64,000 nt of DNA from Bacillota bacterium (GTDB taxonomy: Bacteria > Bacillota > Clostridia > Acetivibrionales > DTU013), in the NCBI GenBank assembly GCA_023411715.1, contig JAEYOM010000112.1:1-64000 (forward strand), given 5' to 3'. This document shows positions 35,662 through 44,349 of the stretch, in pieces (positions within the stretch are counted from its first letter, which is position 1; each line of letters starts with the position of its first letter). The notes under the pieces are model-generated. The model ran no database searches, was not told the origin of the DNA, and saw nothing but the letters and a program-made list of their open reading frames with translations. Made by a program: the position numbers and the translations under genes.

Positions 35662-36819
35662 TCAATATCCCGGTCCGATACCGGTAGCATCATTGAACCG
35701 CATTATTTTCGTATTATAATCGAATAATGTCGCATTATATCCGTTCTCAACCTGTTTGAGCCCTATTTCAGTCTGATCCAGCACATTCTTAGATATAAGA
35801 CCCGCCTTGTATCTGGCCTGCATCTTGCTGAAATTGTTTTGTTGAAGCTTAAGCGTATTGTTCATACTGTCAACGCTCTTTCCAGCCTGCAAAACATCTA
35901 CGTAGGCATTCTTGATCTCATCCGTAATAGTCAGCTTCATACTTTCAAGCTCCATATTCAGCTGCTCGATATCGTAGAGGAGGCTTTCATGCTCGTCTTG
36001 AGCCGTAGTACTGTTCTTATATACGGTGAAATCCTCTATTATGCTTTTTTCCTGCTCTTTCAGAGCTATTTGCTTACGGATGCTGACTATATCAAATCTG
36101 TTGGCTAAAGCCTGTTCTATGTAATAATCCACCGGCTTCCAATCAATATTGGACAGCAAATCCTCACTAACGATATCCGTATATTGAGCCCTGGCGGGAA
36201 GTCCGACAAATTGGTTGAAGCTTCTTACCGCATTTTCGTAATTGCGTTTCGCGACGTTCAGGTCATTCCGGGCCTTTTGCAGGTTGTAATCCGACTCCTG
36301 TTTGGCAATTACCGTTATCAATCCCCTGTCCAATTTAAGTTTATCCTGCTTGTTGACCCTGGCCGCCAAATCGACCTGCATCTGTTTGAGCTTTACATCC
36401 TCGCTTGCATTATAAACTCCGAAAAATACTCCTCTTAGAGTAGATGTCATTTTGTTCACAGTGACGGTCCGGGTATCCCTGGCAGCCTCCCACGAGAACT
36501 TCATCTGCTCCGGGTAAAGTTCCTTTACCTTTCTCATCATGAGTTTTGTCTCCAGATCATAGCTCATGCGGTAATCTTTGTCGCCGATAGTTACTGTAAA
36601 ACCCTCAGTGTCGGTCAGCTTTGCCTGATCCGCGTTTCTTCTGTATGCACCGAGAGCATCGTTTTCATCTCTTTCAAGCTTTTTAAGGTCAGAGTTGCTT
36701 ACATTCATAAATGCCTTTGCCCGCTCGAATGTAAGCGGATAACCGGCTTCTGCATTCGCGGCAAGGGGCAGAAGCATTATAACTGCCGTAATGATTACGG
36801 CTACAAATCGTTTCACCAT
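35662..36819 (-). CDS. TolC-like coiled-coil secreted protein 1
   Basis: 385 residues from ATG 36819 behind GGAAGGAGGAA; the frame is open to 36906 without signals. Signal peptide (MVKRFVAVIITAVIMLLPLAANAEA). Two copies of the TolC/OEP helical repeat are seen: LTFERAKAFMNVSNSDLKKLERD..., and the terminal NNFSKMQARYKAGLISKNVLDQTEIGLKQ. That last motif is the classical TolC turn (Y-x-x-G-x-I/V-s). The pair of genes is co-transcribed and placed between S-layer-like and glycan polymerase/ligase genes, pointing to the cell envelope. Confidence 0.8.
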   Translation of the reverse strand: MVKRFVAVIITAVIMLLPLAANAEAGYPLTFERAKAFMNVSNSDLKKLERDENDALGAYRRNADQAKLTDTEGFTVTIGDKDYRMSYDLETKLMMRKVKELYPEQMKFSWEAARDTRTVTVNKMTSTLRGVFFGVYNASEDVKLKQMQVDLAARVNKQDKLKLDRGLITVIAKQESDYNLQKARNDLNVAKRNYENAVRSFNQFVGLPARAQYTDIVSEDLLSNIDWKPVDYYIEQALANRFDIVSIRKQIALKEQEKSIIEDFTVYKNSTTAQDEHESLLYDIEQLNMELESMKLTITDEIKNAYVDVLQAGKSVDSMNNTLKLQQNNFSKMQARYKAGLISKNVLDQTEIGLKQVENGYNATLFDYNTKIMRFNDATGIGPGY

Positions 36820-36992
36820 GTTCCTCCTTCCGGTCGATACCGGTCCGGATGCTATTGCACAAACCGGCAATATGTATACGTCAAACATATATACTCTATT
36901 ATACAATAAATTGTCTGTATTTGGTCAGGTAGAATTATTTCGGGCTTGGTGGAATTTTTATACCTTTTTATACGTTGGAACAATAGTCTTTA

Positions 36993-37025
36993 GGCCCTGC
37001 CCAAGATCCCGGCTTGGACAGAGCC
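36993..37025. ncRNA. Strong 13-bp hairpin upstream of the TolC-like operon
   Basis: GGCCCTGCCCAAG (36993-37005) pairs with CTTGGACAGAGCC (37013-37025), all 13 positions pairing with G-U allowed, loop of 7. There is no adjacent T-tract on either strand. It would lie in the 5' leader of the TolC-like operon. No known riboswitch consensus was recognised. The rest of 36820-37153 shows nothing I can assign. Confidence 0.4.
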
Positions 37026-37153
37026 GGCTGCGGATTGTCGGCTGGTCATGCCTCATGTATTTAAACAGATCTCCGCTTTTGGAGAGAGTAATTTCTGCAC
37101 TATATCCGGGGAAATAAGCACATCAGCCTTTATTCTTCGTGTCATATGCCTCC

Positions 37154-38950
37154 TTAAGCGGCGTTACCTTTTCCAACCAGATAATTGCAGCTTATACCCA
37201 CTCCCAGGATGGCCCAAAATACCGGAGCCACAGAAACCAGGCTGTCATTCGCAAGACCCGCGACAAGATATCCGAGCGCTGCACAAAAAATGGCAATACC
37301 AATATAGCACAGTGTATCGGGGGCTTTTACCCGGAAATACAAACTGAAACTGGAAACCACATATACAATGAATAAAAACAGAACTGCAAGTAGCGATAAT
37401 ACCCCGGTATTAATACCGGTCTGCAAATACATGTTATGGGGTTTGTCAACAATCAAGCTAACGCCGTTCAACGCAATAAGCTTACCGACATAATCATGCT
37501 GGGGAAATTGGAATGCGTATGTGTCCGGGCCTCCGCCGACAATTATATTGTTCGCAAGAAGCGGTATGGACCTCGACCAAATATAGCCCCTTGAAGAAGC
37601 GAATTTTTCATGCCCTTCAAATCCAAAATACCTGGGATGGTCGATCTTATCCACCAATATATTTCTTTCCCCAAGTATTCTGAACACACTTTTATCAATA
37701 AATAAATTGAAACTCATTTTTTGGATCGATACCTGCAGTATATTTTCCTTTGAGTAAAACGTCAGCTTGTAAGGATCATAACCTATATCGCCGAAGGTGA
37801 TGTTCCCATCACTGTTCAGTACTTTAAGCGGAGTGCCCTCTGTATTCTTAAAATACAACTGATTATCGCCGAGCTCCATATTTAAAGTATTCTTGTCACA
37901 GATTACGGAAATCTTATTGCCCTGAAGCTTGATATCCCTTAATCTGATCGCATTTCTCCCATTCTGCGCGGCATTGTCATTAATTCCTGTTAGTGTAGAC
38001 AATACCTTTTTACTTAGAGCACCATCCGCGTAGCTGTCCATTCCGATGAATACCAGCAGGAAAGCCAGAAGCAAAGGTGCAAGAAATTTAATGTTTTCGA
38101 TAATGCTCTTTCTTAAAAGAATGATAAGCAGAATTACTGCTGCAAAACTGCCGATATATCCGGCTCTTGATCTGCAGCCGACCCAGTTGGCAAACATAAG
38201 GCAGGAGATGATACCTGCACCGATTTTCAAATATGGTTTTTTCACATACATAAAAGCCGCCAGACTGATCGGAAAAAGCATGGCGGTGTAGCTTCCGACG
38301 TAATTGGTATTGTATAAGGTCGAATAGATCGTACGGGCGCCGAAGTTAAAGGTCAGGTTCAAACGCCTGTATGCTTCAGGCAATATCAGATACTTACCAA
38401 CTGACGACTGAAAGAAATCAACATCGAAATACTGGAATACGCCGATCGTCCCGAGAACAGCCGCAGACAGGAGTAGGCCAACGATTACTATTTTCATCAG
38501 CTTCACACTATTTACCATATTGATAGTGATAAATAGAATCAGCAAATATGATAGCAACACAAACACGCCTTCATACCTGTCGGCAAACCCCTTCAAAGAG
38601 GTGTTTGGATATTTGGAGAGGGCTGCAGATAAAATGATAAGTATTGCATATAACAATATAGGTATATAATAAATATTCTGCTTTTTAATTTCCAGCAGTC
38701 CCTTGTATCTGGCCGCAAAGAACATAAGCAGGCCCGCCGCTGAGAATGTCATTATCGCTACAGCTTTATAATATGAAAAGAAATCTGCATTATCCTTTTC
38801 ACCCGTCCAAAACTGGAAGGTCATATTATCCAGCGTAACGACTTTTAGATGGACTATCAAAGGGACGAGGACGGAAATTAAAATAATCGGCAAGATATAA
38901 TATGCAGGAAGCTCTTTATTTACACTTTTTATTTGTCTCATTGCTTTCAT
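37154..38950 (-). CDS. O-antigen ligase/polymerase family membrane protein (paralogue 2)
   Basis: 598 residues from ATG 38950 (AAGGGG 9 nt upstream). About ten to twelve membrane helices. The Wzy_C/O-antigen-ligase region includes NTNYVGSYTAMLFPISL, a catalytic-type loop with SSRGYIWSRSIPLL and GGGPDTYAFQFPQHDYVGK, then VDKPHNMYLQTGINTGV. A soluble beta-rich insertion of about 130 residues (roughly 320-450) precedes the conserved loop. Such enzymes transfer lipid-linked glycans to an acceptor or polymerise them outside the membrane. In a Gram-positive with S-layer proteins the acceptor is likely an S-layer protein or wall polymer (inference). Confidence 0.85.
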   Translation of the reverse strand: MKAMRQIKSVNKELPAYYILPIILISVLVPLIVHLKVVTLDNMTFQFWTGEKDNADFFSYYKAVAIMTFSAAGLLMFFAARYKGLLEIKKQNIYYIPILLYAILIILSAALSKYPNTSLKGFADRYEGVFVLLSYLLILFITINMVNSVKLMKIVIVGLLLSAAVLGTIGVFQYFDVDFFQSSVGKYLILPEAYRRLNLTFNFGARTIYSTLYNTNYVGSYTAMLFPISLAAFMYVKKPYLKIGAGIISCLMFANWVGCRSRAGYIGSFAAVILLIILLRKSIIENIKFLAPLLLAFLLVFIGMDSYADGALSKKVLSTLTGINDNAAQNGRNAIRLRDIKLQGNKISVICDKNTLNMELGDNQLYFKNTEGTPLKVLNSDGNITFGDIGYDPYKLTFYSKENILQVSIQKMSFNLFIDKSVFRILGERNILVDKIDHPRYFGFEGHEKFASSRGYIWSRSIPLLANNIIVGGGPDTYAFQFPQHDYVGKLIALNGVSLIVDKPHNMYLQTGINTGVLSLLAVLFLFIVYVVSSFSLYFRVKAPDTLCYIGIAIFCAALGYLVAGLANDSLVSVAPVFWAILGVGISCNYLVGKGNAA

Positions 38951-39036
38951 TAAAATCATCCCCTTGATAAAAACTGCAAGTATTGGAGATACGGTATAAT
39001 TTTCATCTGTTATTATCCGTCAATACCATCAACGCC

Positions 39037-40905
39037 CTATTTTCCAGCTAAAGCAGTCCCTTTTTCATGCTGTTTTACCGTTGTATTTTTATTTTTGTCT
39101 TTGATCAGGCTGATATTGATTCCAATTCCCGATCCAAATAAAATCCAGAATACCGGTGCAACCGAAACAACACTATCATTGAAGAAGGCTGAAACAGCAT
39201 ACCCGCAGAATGCAGCGAAACAGGCCAAGCCTGCTATGGATTTAAACGTAGAGAATTCTTCTTTTATATATACCTTTATACTTGTAATAAAGTAAATCCC
39301 GAACAAAGCAAGCAAGGCTAGCAAAGAAACAACCCCGGTATTCATAGCTGTCTGCAGATAGTAATTGTGCGGCTTGTCGACAAAAATACTGCCCGTAAGA
39401 TAGTACTTGAGTTTTGCGACATAATCATATTGGGGGAAATACATCGAGAACGTATCAGGACCATGCCCAAGTAATATAGTATCCTTCAGAAGAGGAATCG
39501 TTCTGGACCAGATATATCCTCTATTCGAACCATACGTCTCCATTCCTTTAAAGCCGAAGGTTTCAATCGCTTTATCGTTTCTATATGGCATCCACCTGTT
39601 TTCACTGCTCATGAGTCCGGTATCGGTAAATATTATGTCGATAAGTTTATAGTCATTATAATATACTAACATGGTGCCATCCATGGATTTATTCTCAAGC
39701 TTTATGTTACTTAATCTTTCATCGTTGATACTTATCATATCGTTATCAAGGCTGAAGTCCAATTCCTTACCATTTTCATCAACAAGCTTAATTTCTCCGG
39801 TATCTAGAAGGACTATCTGCAAGGTACCTTTATCTGTAACGATTTTAGCCCTGTCTTTATTCATAGATACATCGGCAAGCCCCTTGATAACTGTTTCCAG
39901 TGCACCGGAATTTTCCGCAGCATTATCTTTACTTGTTATCGATGTGATTCTTGTCAGCCTTGCAAAAACCGATCCGTTTGTTGCAAAATTCATGACTACC
40001 AATCCACCGCACAACAGAAGCGCAATTGAAGCAATGATCCATTTATGCTTCAATAACTTTCTCCTGTACATCACAACCAGAACAAAAAGTGCAATTATCC
40101 CTCCGACGATACCTGCACGTGAATCGCAAATGATCCAGCTAACCACGGTAATGCACAGCAAAGCGGCTAATGCAGCTTTATATAAAACCTTTTTGACAAA
40201 TATAAATAATAATATACAAATAGGTAAAATCATCGCCATATAACTTCCTACGTAATTAGGGTTGCACAATGTTGAATATACCGATCTAGGTTCTATAGAT
40301 GGACTCAACTTAACTTTTACACTACCAGGCGTTGTTGCCGTAGCTATATAGTATACCGGATTTATACCGAAGTATTGTAATATACCGATTACAGATATGA
40401 TGAAAGATGAACTGACTAAACATATAAAAATAATTTTTATAAGTTTTTCTTCTATAATCAAGTTCATCGATAAAAAGAGAACGATAATATACGAGATCAG
40501 GACAAACGCTCCCTCATATCTGTCGTAATAACCCCAAAAGGCAATATTTTTATATTCTGAGGCCACCGCCGAGAAAAATACGGATAATAAATATATACTA
40601 GCCGGAATATAGTATATCTTTTTATTATCAGACATGGGATTTGTATCTCGTTTGACAAGGTAGATCAATAAACCTGCCGCCGTGCATAATAACAGTACTA
40701 CCATCTTATAGTATGAAAATATGTCCAGCTTGGGTCCGTCTCCTAATGATATCTTTTCGATATCACTAAAAAAAACAACCTTTGATATTACGATCAATGG
40801 AACTATACCTATGATCAATGCAAGAAAAATAATCCTATATAAATCCGTTCCCGAAGTCTTTTTTATATCTCTTTTCTGCCAAACTCTCTTTTTTTGAATT
40901 GACAC
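39037..40905 (-). CDS. O-antigen ligase/polymerase family membrane protein (paralogue 1)
   Basis: 622 residues from a GTG at 40905, with GGGGGTC about 10 nt upstream. Same layout as the next gene: about twelve helices, NPNYVGSYMAMILPI, the long insertion (about 325-460), GSNRGYIWSRTIPLL, GHGPDTFSMYFPQYDYVAK, VDKPHNYYLQTAMNTGV. The two are tandem paralogues separated by 86 nt. They may have divided roles, e.g. polymerase versus ligase, or different acceptors. Confidence 0.85.
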   Translation of the reverse strand: MSIQKKRVWQKRDIKKTSGTDLYRIIFLALIIGIVPLIVISKVVFFSDIEKISLGDGPKLDIFSYYKMVVLLLCTAAGLLIYLVKRDTNPMSDNKKIYYIPASIYLLSVFFSAVASEYKNIAFWGYYDRYEGAFVLISYIIVLFLSMNLIIEEKLIKIIFICLVSSSFIISVIGILQYFGINPVYYIATATTPGSVKVKLSPSIEPRSVYSTLCNPNYVGSYMAMILPICILLFIFVKKVLYKAALAALLCITVVSWIICDSRAGIVGGIIALFVLVVMYRRKLLKHKWIIASIALLLCGGLVVMNFATNGSVFARLTRITSITSKDNAAENSGALETVIKGLADVSMNKDRAKIVTDKGTLQIVLLDTGEIKLVDENGKELDFSLDNDMISINDERLSNIKLENKSMDGTMLVYYNDYKLIDIIFTDTGLMSSENRWMPYRNDKAIETFGFKGMETYGSNRGYIWSRTIPLLKDTILLGHGPDTFSMYFPQYDYVAKLKYYLTGSIFVDKPHNYYLQTAMNTGVVSLLALLALFGIYFITSIKVYIKEEFSTFKSIAGLACFAAFCGYAVSAFFNDSVVSVAPVFWILFGSGIGINISLIKDKNKNTTVKQHEKGTALAGK

Positions 40906-40972
40906 TGCTCTTGACCCCCATAGCTCTTAATAAAAATAATATTATCATACATTAATTTTAACGTAAATAGAA

Positions 40973-40997
40973 GAAAACCGCCTGCTATCGCAGGCGG
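40973..40997 (-). terminator. Intrinsic terminator of the large S-layer-like gene
   Basis: CCGCCTGC (40997-40990) pairs with GCAGGCGG (40985-40978), loop GATA, followed on the minus strand by TTTTCTTCT. It lies 32 nt after the stop at 41029. Confidence 0.88.
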
Positions 40998-41028
40998 CTC
41001 ATCTTTTAATTAACTAATCGGGTTATAC

Positions 41029-43917
41029 TTACGGCAGTGTCGTGAACGTAACTGCATCGGATACATCTGCAATATCGTTATTGCCTACATCCTGAGTAGA
41101 ACCGTTAGCGTAGAACTGGAACTTGTAAGCCTTATTAGCTTCGAGTTCGATTACTACTTTGTTAAATCCATTAGAAGGATCGATTACTACATTTGCAGCA
41201 GCGACATCACCGTTGTAGTAAGTTACCTTGGCAGTATCGATCGTTACCTTGCTTCCATCCTTTGTGATCAGCACTTCGCTGAGGAGACCGGAAGTAGTAG
41301 TAACATCAACAACTTCAGAGAACTTCAGGGTGATGCTCTTGCTTATCTTGGTTTCAGTAGATATGGTAGCCTTGACTCCGTCAGCTAAAGCTACATAACC
41401 GCTAGCTGCACCAACAACTGCAGTAGTCTTTACTCCGTAAACGTTCTTAACCAAATCAGCGTTTGTAAGTCTGAGTCTCAGGTCAGTCGGATTAGTTCCG
41501 ATGTCACCGCCGATAGTCAGCTTCACTTTGTACTTGTCGGTACCATCGATTGAAGCGTTGATTATATTTGCTACGAACGTTCCATCATTCTTTTCAACTA
41601 CGAATGCTCCAGGAGCAAATGTTCCGATTCTTTCAGTCGTATCAGCAAAGTTGAATTCTATCGTGTTCTTTGCTGTAGCTTTTGCACTTGCCGGGAGGAC
41701 AGGGCCCGTAGCTGCTACTAAGCCAACTTCGTTATCAACGTTGTCCATCATGTTGCCAGCAAGATCTTTGATAGCGTATATCTTGATCGTCAGGAGATCA
41801 GCATCAGCTGCTGCTATGCTCTTAGCCTTTATAGCAACTTCCTTACCATTGGAGGAAATCGAGCTGAAGGATACATCGCTATACTGCGAGAGGGGCTTAG
41901 CCTCAGTGTAAATACCGTCAGTCGTTTTAACAACATAGTTGCTGAGGTTCTTTGCGGTATCAGCGTTAACGGGCTCAGAGAAGTAGAAGGTTATTATATC
42001 ATCTTTCTCATCGCCAGTGTTCTTAGCATCAACCTTGAAATAAGGAGCTACTGTCGGTTTAGCAGTATCAACTGCTTTAACAGTAAGATTTGTTTCAGGC
42101 AGCAGGTTCATTCTGATGGAAGCATCCTTCATGTCCTTGATGTTGACCTTGATATCCATAGGATCAACAGAAGTCAGGTTGCTTGCAGCTGCTTTCAACG
42201 TCAACTTGGTATTGTCGCTGTTCCATTCGCCGAATGCGGAATTGACTCCACCAACCAGGCTGACAATGTTGCCTCTCAGATCGCCGTCGGATTCATAGAA
42301 CTTAATTTCACCGACATTGGTAGTCATAGCTTTGCTGAAATCGAGAACGATATCATTATCAGATTCAACAGATGCTGTAACTGTCGGAAGTGCTGTGTCA
42401 TCAGCTATCTTGAATGTGTAAGTGGTCCAATCCTTAACTTCATTACCCATTACGTCCTTCTGGCCTTTGTACTGAACCTTGATTTCTACCGTTGCCCCGA
42501 TATCGAGTGCCGGTATACCGTCGAGAATGATCTTGGACCAGTCGTTATCATCCTGGGTTCCATAAATTTCATTGCTGCTGTTAACCTTGAAGCTGCCGAG
42601 TGAGAGATAATCAACATCTTCATTGAAGGTCAATTCGAGCTTGGTGTTGCTCTTTACAACTGCAGATGCGATTGCAGGAGCAGTGGTATCCTCCGGAATA
42701 TCGAAATTGTAGGACTGATCAACTGCTACATATCCTGCATAGTCTTTCAGCTTAGCGATCGTGATCTTGTGTGATCCCTTAGTCAAAGCGGAAGTGAGGT
42801 GCAGGGTCATGGTGTTCTTTACGAAATCAAAGGAAGTATCAGCTGATACTGCAGTATCGTCAATCTTTATATCATCATATACCTGGATGTAAGTAGTGTT
42901 GACATCCAGAGGCTCACTAGCCGAGATAACGATCGTCTTTGCGTTCTTAGCAATAGCACCCGTTACTGTCGGGATAGTGGTATCGATGAAGGTTACAGTC
43001 TTGGTAACTTCAGCGATGGTAGCACCGGAAGTATCCTTAACGTCTTTTACTTTGATGTCTTTGGATTTGTTCTGTTCAGTAACTACGCCAGCGTTCATAA
43101 TTACCAATACTGTCTTCTTGTCGTCGAGCAGCTTGGCATCCTGAACTGCAGTACCGTCAATTGTGAAGTTTTCCTTCTTGACAGTATCTCCATTTACTTC
43201 GTTGCTGAATACGAACTTGGCAACCTTCAGGTTGTCAGCAGTTGCGCTTACAACTTCGAAAGTCTTGGGAGTAGCGGTGTAGAAACCGGTTGCATTAGCC
43301 TTGTCAGCTGTGATAGCGCCGGATTCAACAAGAGCTCCCAGCAGAGTAACTGTTCCGCCCTTTACATTGGCCTTCAGAGCTTCAACAGTAGCTATAGCCA
43401 GGTCGTTCACTGTGAACTTGGTGTTCTCAATGAGTGCATAGAGACCCTTGCTTGCAGCAAACTGCAGAACGTTTGCCCATGTAAAGTCAGTTCCTTCTTT
43501 GTAACCCAGAGCGGTGAGCATAACCTTGTAGTACTCTTTAGCGGTTATGGGCTTCAGCGGATCGAACTTATTGTTGCCGATTCCTTCGAAACCAAGATCC
43601 GGGTTAGCTTTCAGGTAACCGAGTATTGCCTTGTTGGTTTCATTCAATCCCTGCAGATCAGAAAAGTTATCCGTGGGGATGAATGCGGTTGCTTCATCTT
43701 CCAGACCCTTGAGTCTCAGGAACATGATGGCTGCCTGATATCTGGTCGGAGCAGTAGCTAAGTAATCAGCTGTAACACCGCCAGTGGTGCCTTGTACCAT
43801 GCCGAGATCAGTGCAAACTTGTGCATCTGTTTTAGTCTCAGCAAATGCAGGAACCGCAAATGTCGCAAGCACGCAAATACTTACGATAACTGCAAGTAGC
43901 TTTTTGAGATTTCTCAT
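41029..43917 (-). CDS. Large S-layer-like protein with Ig/SbsA repeats
   Basis: 962 residues; ATG with AGGAGGA upstream. Signal peptide MRNLKKLLAVIVSICVLATFAVPAFAE. The SLH-like region covers residues about 30-210 (ADYLATAPTRYQAAIMFLRLKG; FDPLKPITAKEYYKVMLTALGY; FTVNDLAIATVEALK). Then seven or more Ig-like SbsA repeats occur with the recurring F(S/N)xxV/xLDV pattern (FSNEVNGDTV, SEPLDVNTTYIQV, FNEDVDYLSLG, FSKAMTTNVGE, FSEPVNADTAKN, FSEVVDVTTTS). Lys/Asp/Thr-rich with very few Cys. Strong tandem promoters, a structured leader and a clean terminator all suggest a highly expressed surface-layer protein. Confidence 0.88.
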   Translation of the reverse strand: MRNLKKLLAVIVSICVLATFAVPAFAETKTDAQVCTDLGMVQGTTGGVTADYLATAPTRYQAAIMFLRLKGLEDEATAFIPTDNFSDLQGLNETNKAILGYLKANPDLGFEGIGNNKFDPLKPITAKEYYKVMLTALGYKEGTDFTWANVLQFAASKGLYALIENTKFTVNDLAIATVEALKANVKGGTVTLLGALVESGAITADKANATGFYTATPKTFEVVSATADNLKVAKFVFSNEVNGDTVKKENFTIDGTAVQDAKLLDDKKTVLVIMNAGVVTEQNKSKDIKVKDVKDTSGATIAEVTKTVTFIDTTIPTVTGAIAKNAKTIVISASEPLDVNTTYIQVYDDIKIDDTAVSADTSFDFVKNTMTLHLTSALTKGSHKITIAKLKDYAGYVAVDQSYNFDIPEDTTAPAIASAVVKSNTKLELTFNEDVDYLSLGSFKVNSSNEIYGTQDDNDWSKIILDGIPALDIGATVEIKVQYKGQKDVMGNEVKDWTTYTFKIADDTALPTVTASVESDNDIVLDFSKAMTTNVGEIKFYESDGDLRGNIVSLVGGVNSAFGEWNSDNTKLTLKAAASNLTSVDPMDIKVNIKDMKDASIRMNLLPETNLTVKAVDTAKPTVAPYFKVDAKNTGDEKDDIITFYFSEPVNADTAKNLSNYVVKTTDGIYTEAKPLSQYSDVSFSSISSNGKEVAIKAKSIAAADADLLTIKIYAIKDLAGNMMDNVDNEVGLVAATGPVLPASAKATAKNTIEFNFADTTERIGTFAPGAFVVEKNDGTFVANIINASIDGTDKYKVKLTIGGDIGTNPTDLRLRLTNADLVKNVYGVKTTAVVGAASGYVALADGVKATISTETKISKSITLKFSEVVDVTTTSGLLSEVLITKDGSKVTIDTAKVTYYNGDVAAANVVIDPSNGFNKVVIELEANKAYKFQFYANGSTQDVGNNDIADVSDAVTFTTLP

Positions 43918-43965
43918 ATTCTCAAATCCTCCTCGTAAATTTTTGGGACAGGCTTCTTTTTCAAA

Positions 43966-44031
43966 TCGGATTACGCCTCTCCCTTGTGTTATAACCCGAC
44001 TTGCCTTACCACTTTATTCAGTAAGGGCAAG
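43966..44031 (-). ncRNA. Two-hairpin 5' leader of the large S-layer-like mRNA
   Basis: On the minus strand CTTGCCcTTAC (44031-44021) pairs with GTAAGGCAAG (44009-44000). Then TCGGGTTAT (43999-43991) pairs with GTAATCCGA (43974-43966). Both lie between promoter P1 and the ribosome site. Stable leaders of this kind prolong mRNA life in other S-layer genes. Confidence 0.6.
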
Positions 44032-44033
44032 CT

Positions 44034-44228
44034 TCACCCTTCTGAATTCAAGTTGATTATATCACCCGCATTTTTACCAGTCAACAAATCCAAATCAAGT
44101 GTAAAGAAATTGTAACAGTTTTGCAATAAAGCAATACTGTACTTTTCAGGCACTTTATCTTCATTACGTCGAAAGGTATATCTGCCAGTAATAATGCGCT
44201 TTCCTTCCAGGCGCCTAAAAAGCAGCAT
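44034..44228 (-). CDS. Small 64-residue protein upstream of the S-layer-like gene
   Basis: ATG 44228 follows GGGGGAG at a spacing of 5 nt and lies about 20 nt below promoter P2, so initiation signals are complete. The product starts MLLFRRLEGKRI and has no recognisable domain; basic N-terminal half, more acidic and hydrophobic C-terminal half. Its last 17 codons overlap promoter P1 and its stop is at 44034. It could be a genuine small protein, a leader peptide tuning downstream transcription, or a chance frame. No homologue is known to me. Confidence 0.35.
   Translation of the reverse strand: MLLFRRLEGKRIITGRYTFRRNEDKVPEKYSIALLQNCYNFFTLDLDLLTGKNAGDIINLNSEG
44056..44084 (-). promoter_or_regulatory. 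Sigma-A promoter P1 of the large S-layer-like gene
   Basis: Minus strand TTGACT (44084-44079), 17-nt spacer, TATAAT (44061-44056) with a TGA extension. Near-perfect consensus. Transcription would start near 44049, giving a leader of about 130 nt. Confidence 0.85.
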
Positions 44229-44255
44229 AAATCTCCCCCAGAATTTAGCAAATTA

Positions 44256-44284
44256 ATTATATCACCAAGGTAGTCCCGTTTCAA
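44256..44284 (-). promoter_or_regulatory. Sigma-A promoter P2 upstream of the S-layer-like gene
   Basis: Minus strand TTGAAA (44284-44279), 17-nt spacer, TATAAT (44261-44256), again preceded by TGA. It lies exactly 200 bp from P1 and drives the 64-residue frame and then the S-layer gene. Confidence 0.75.
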
Positions 44285-44349
44285 TAAGTAACTGTTTAAT
44301 TGTAAAATTATATTATAAAGGACCTGGTTTAATTACAGAAAGTGTTTAC

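Noticed and set aside
36993..37025. c-di-GMP or other known riboswitch before the TolC-like operon
   Set aside because: The conserved core sequences of the known classes I can recall are not present; only the strong stem is supported.
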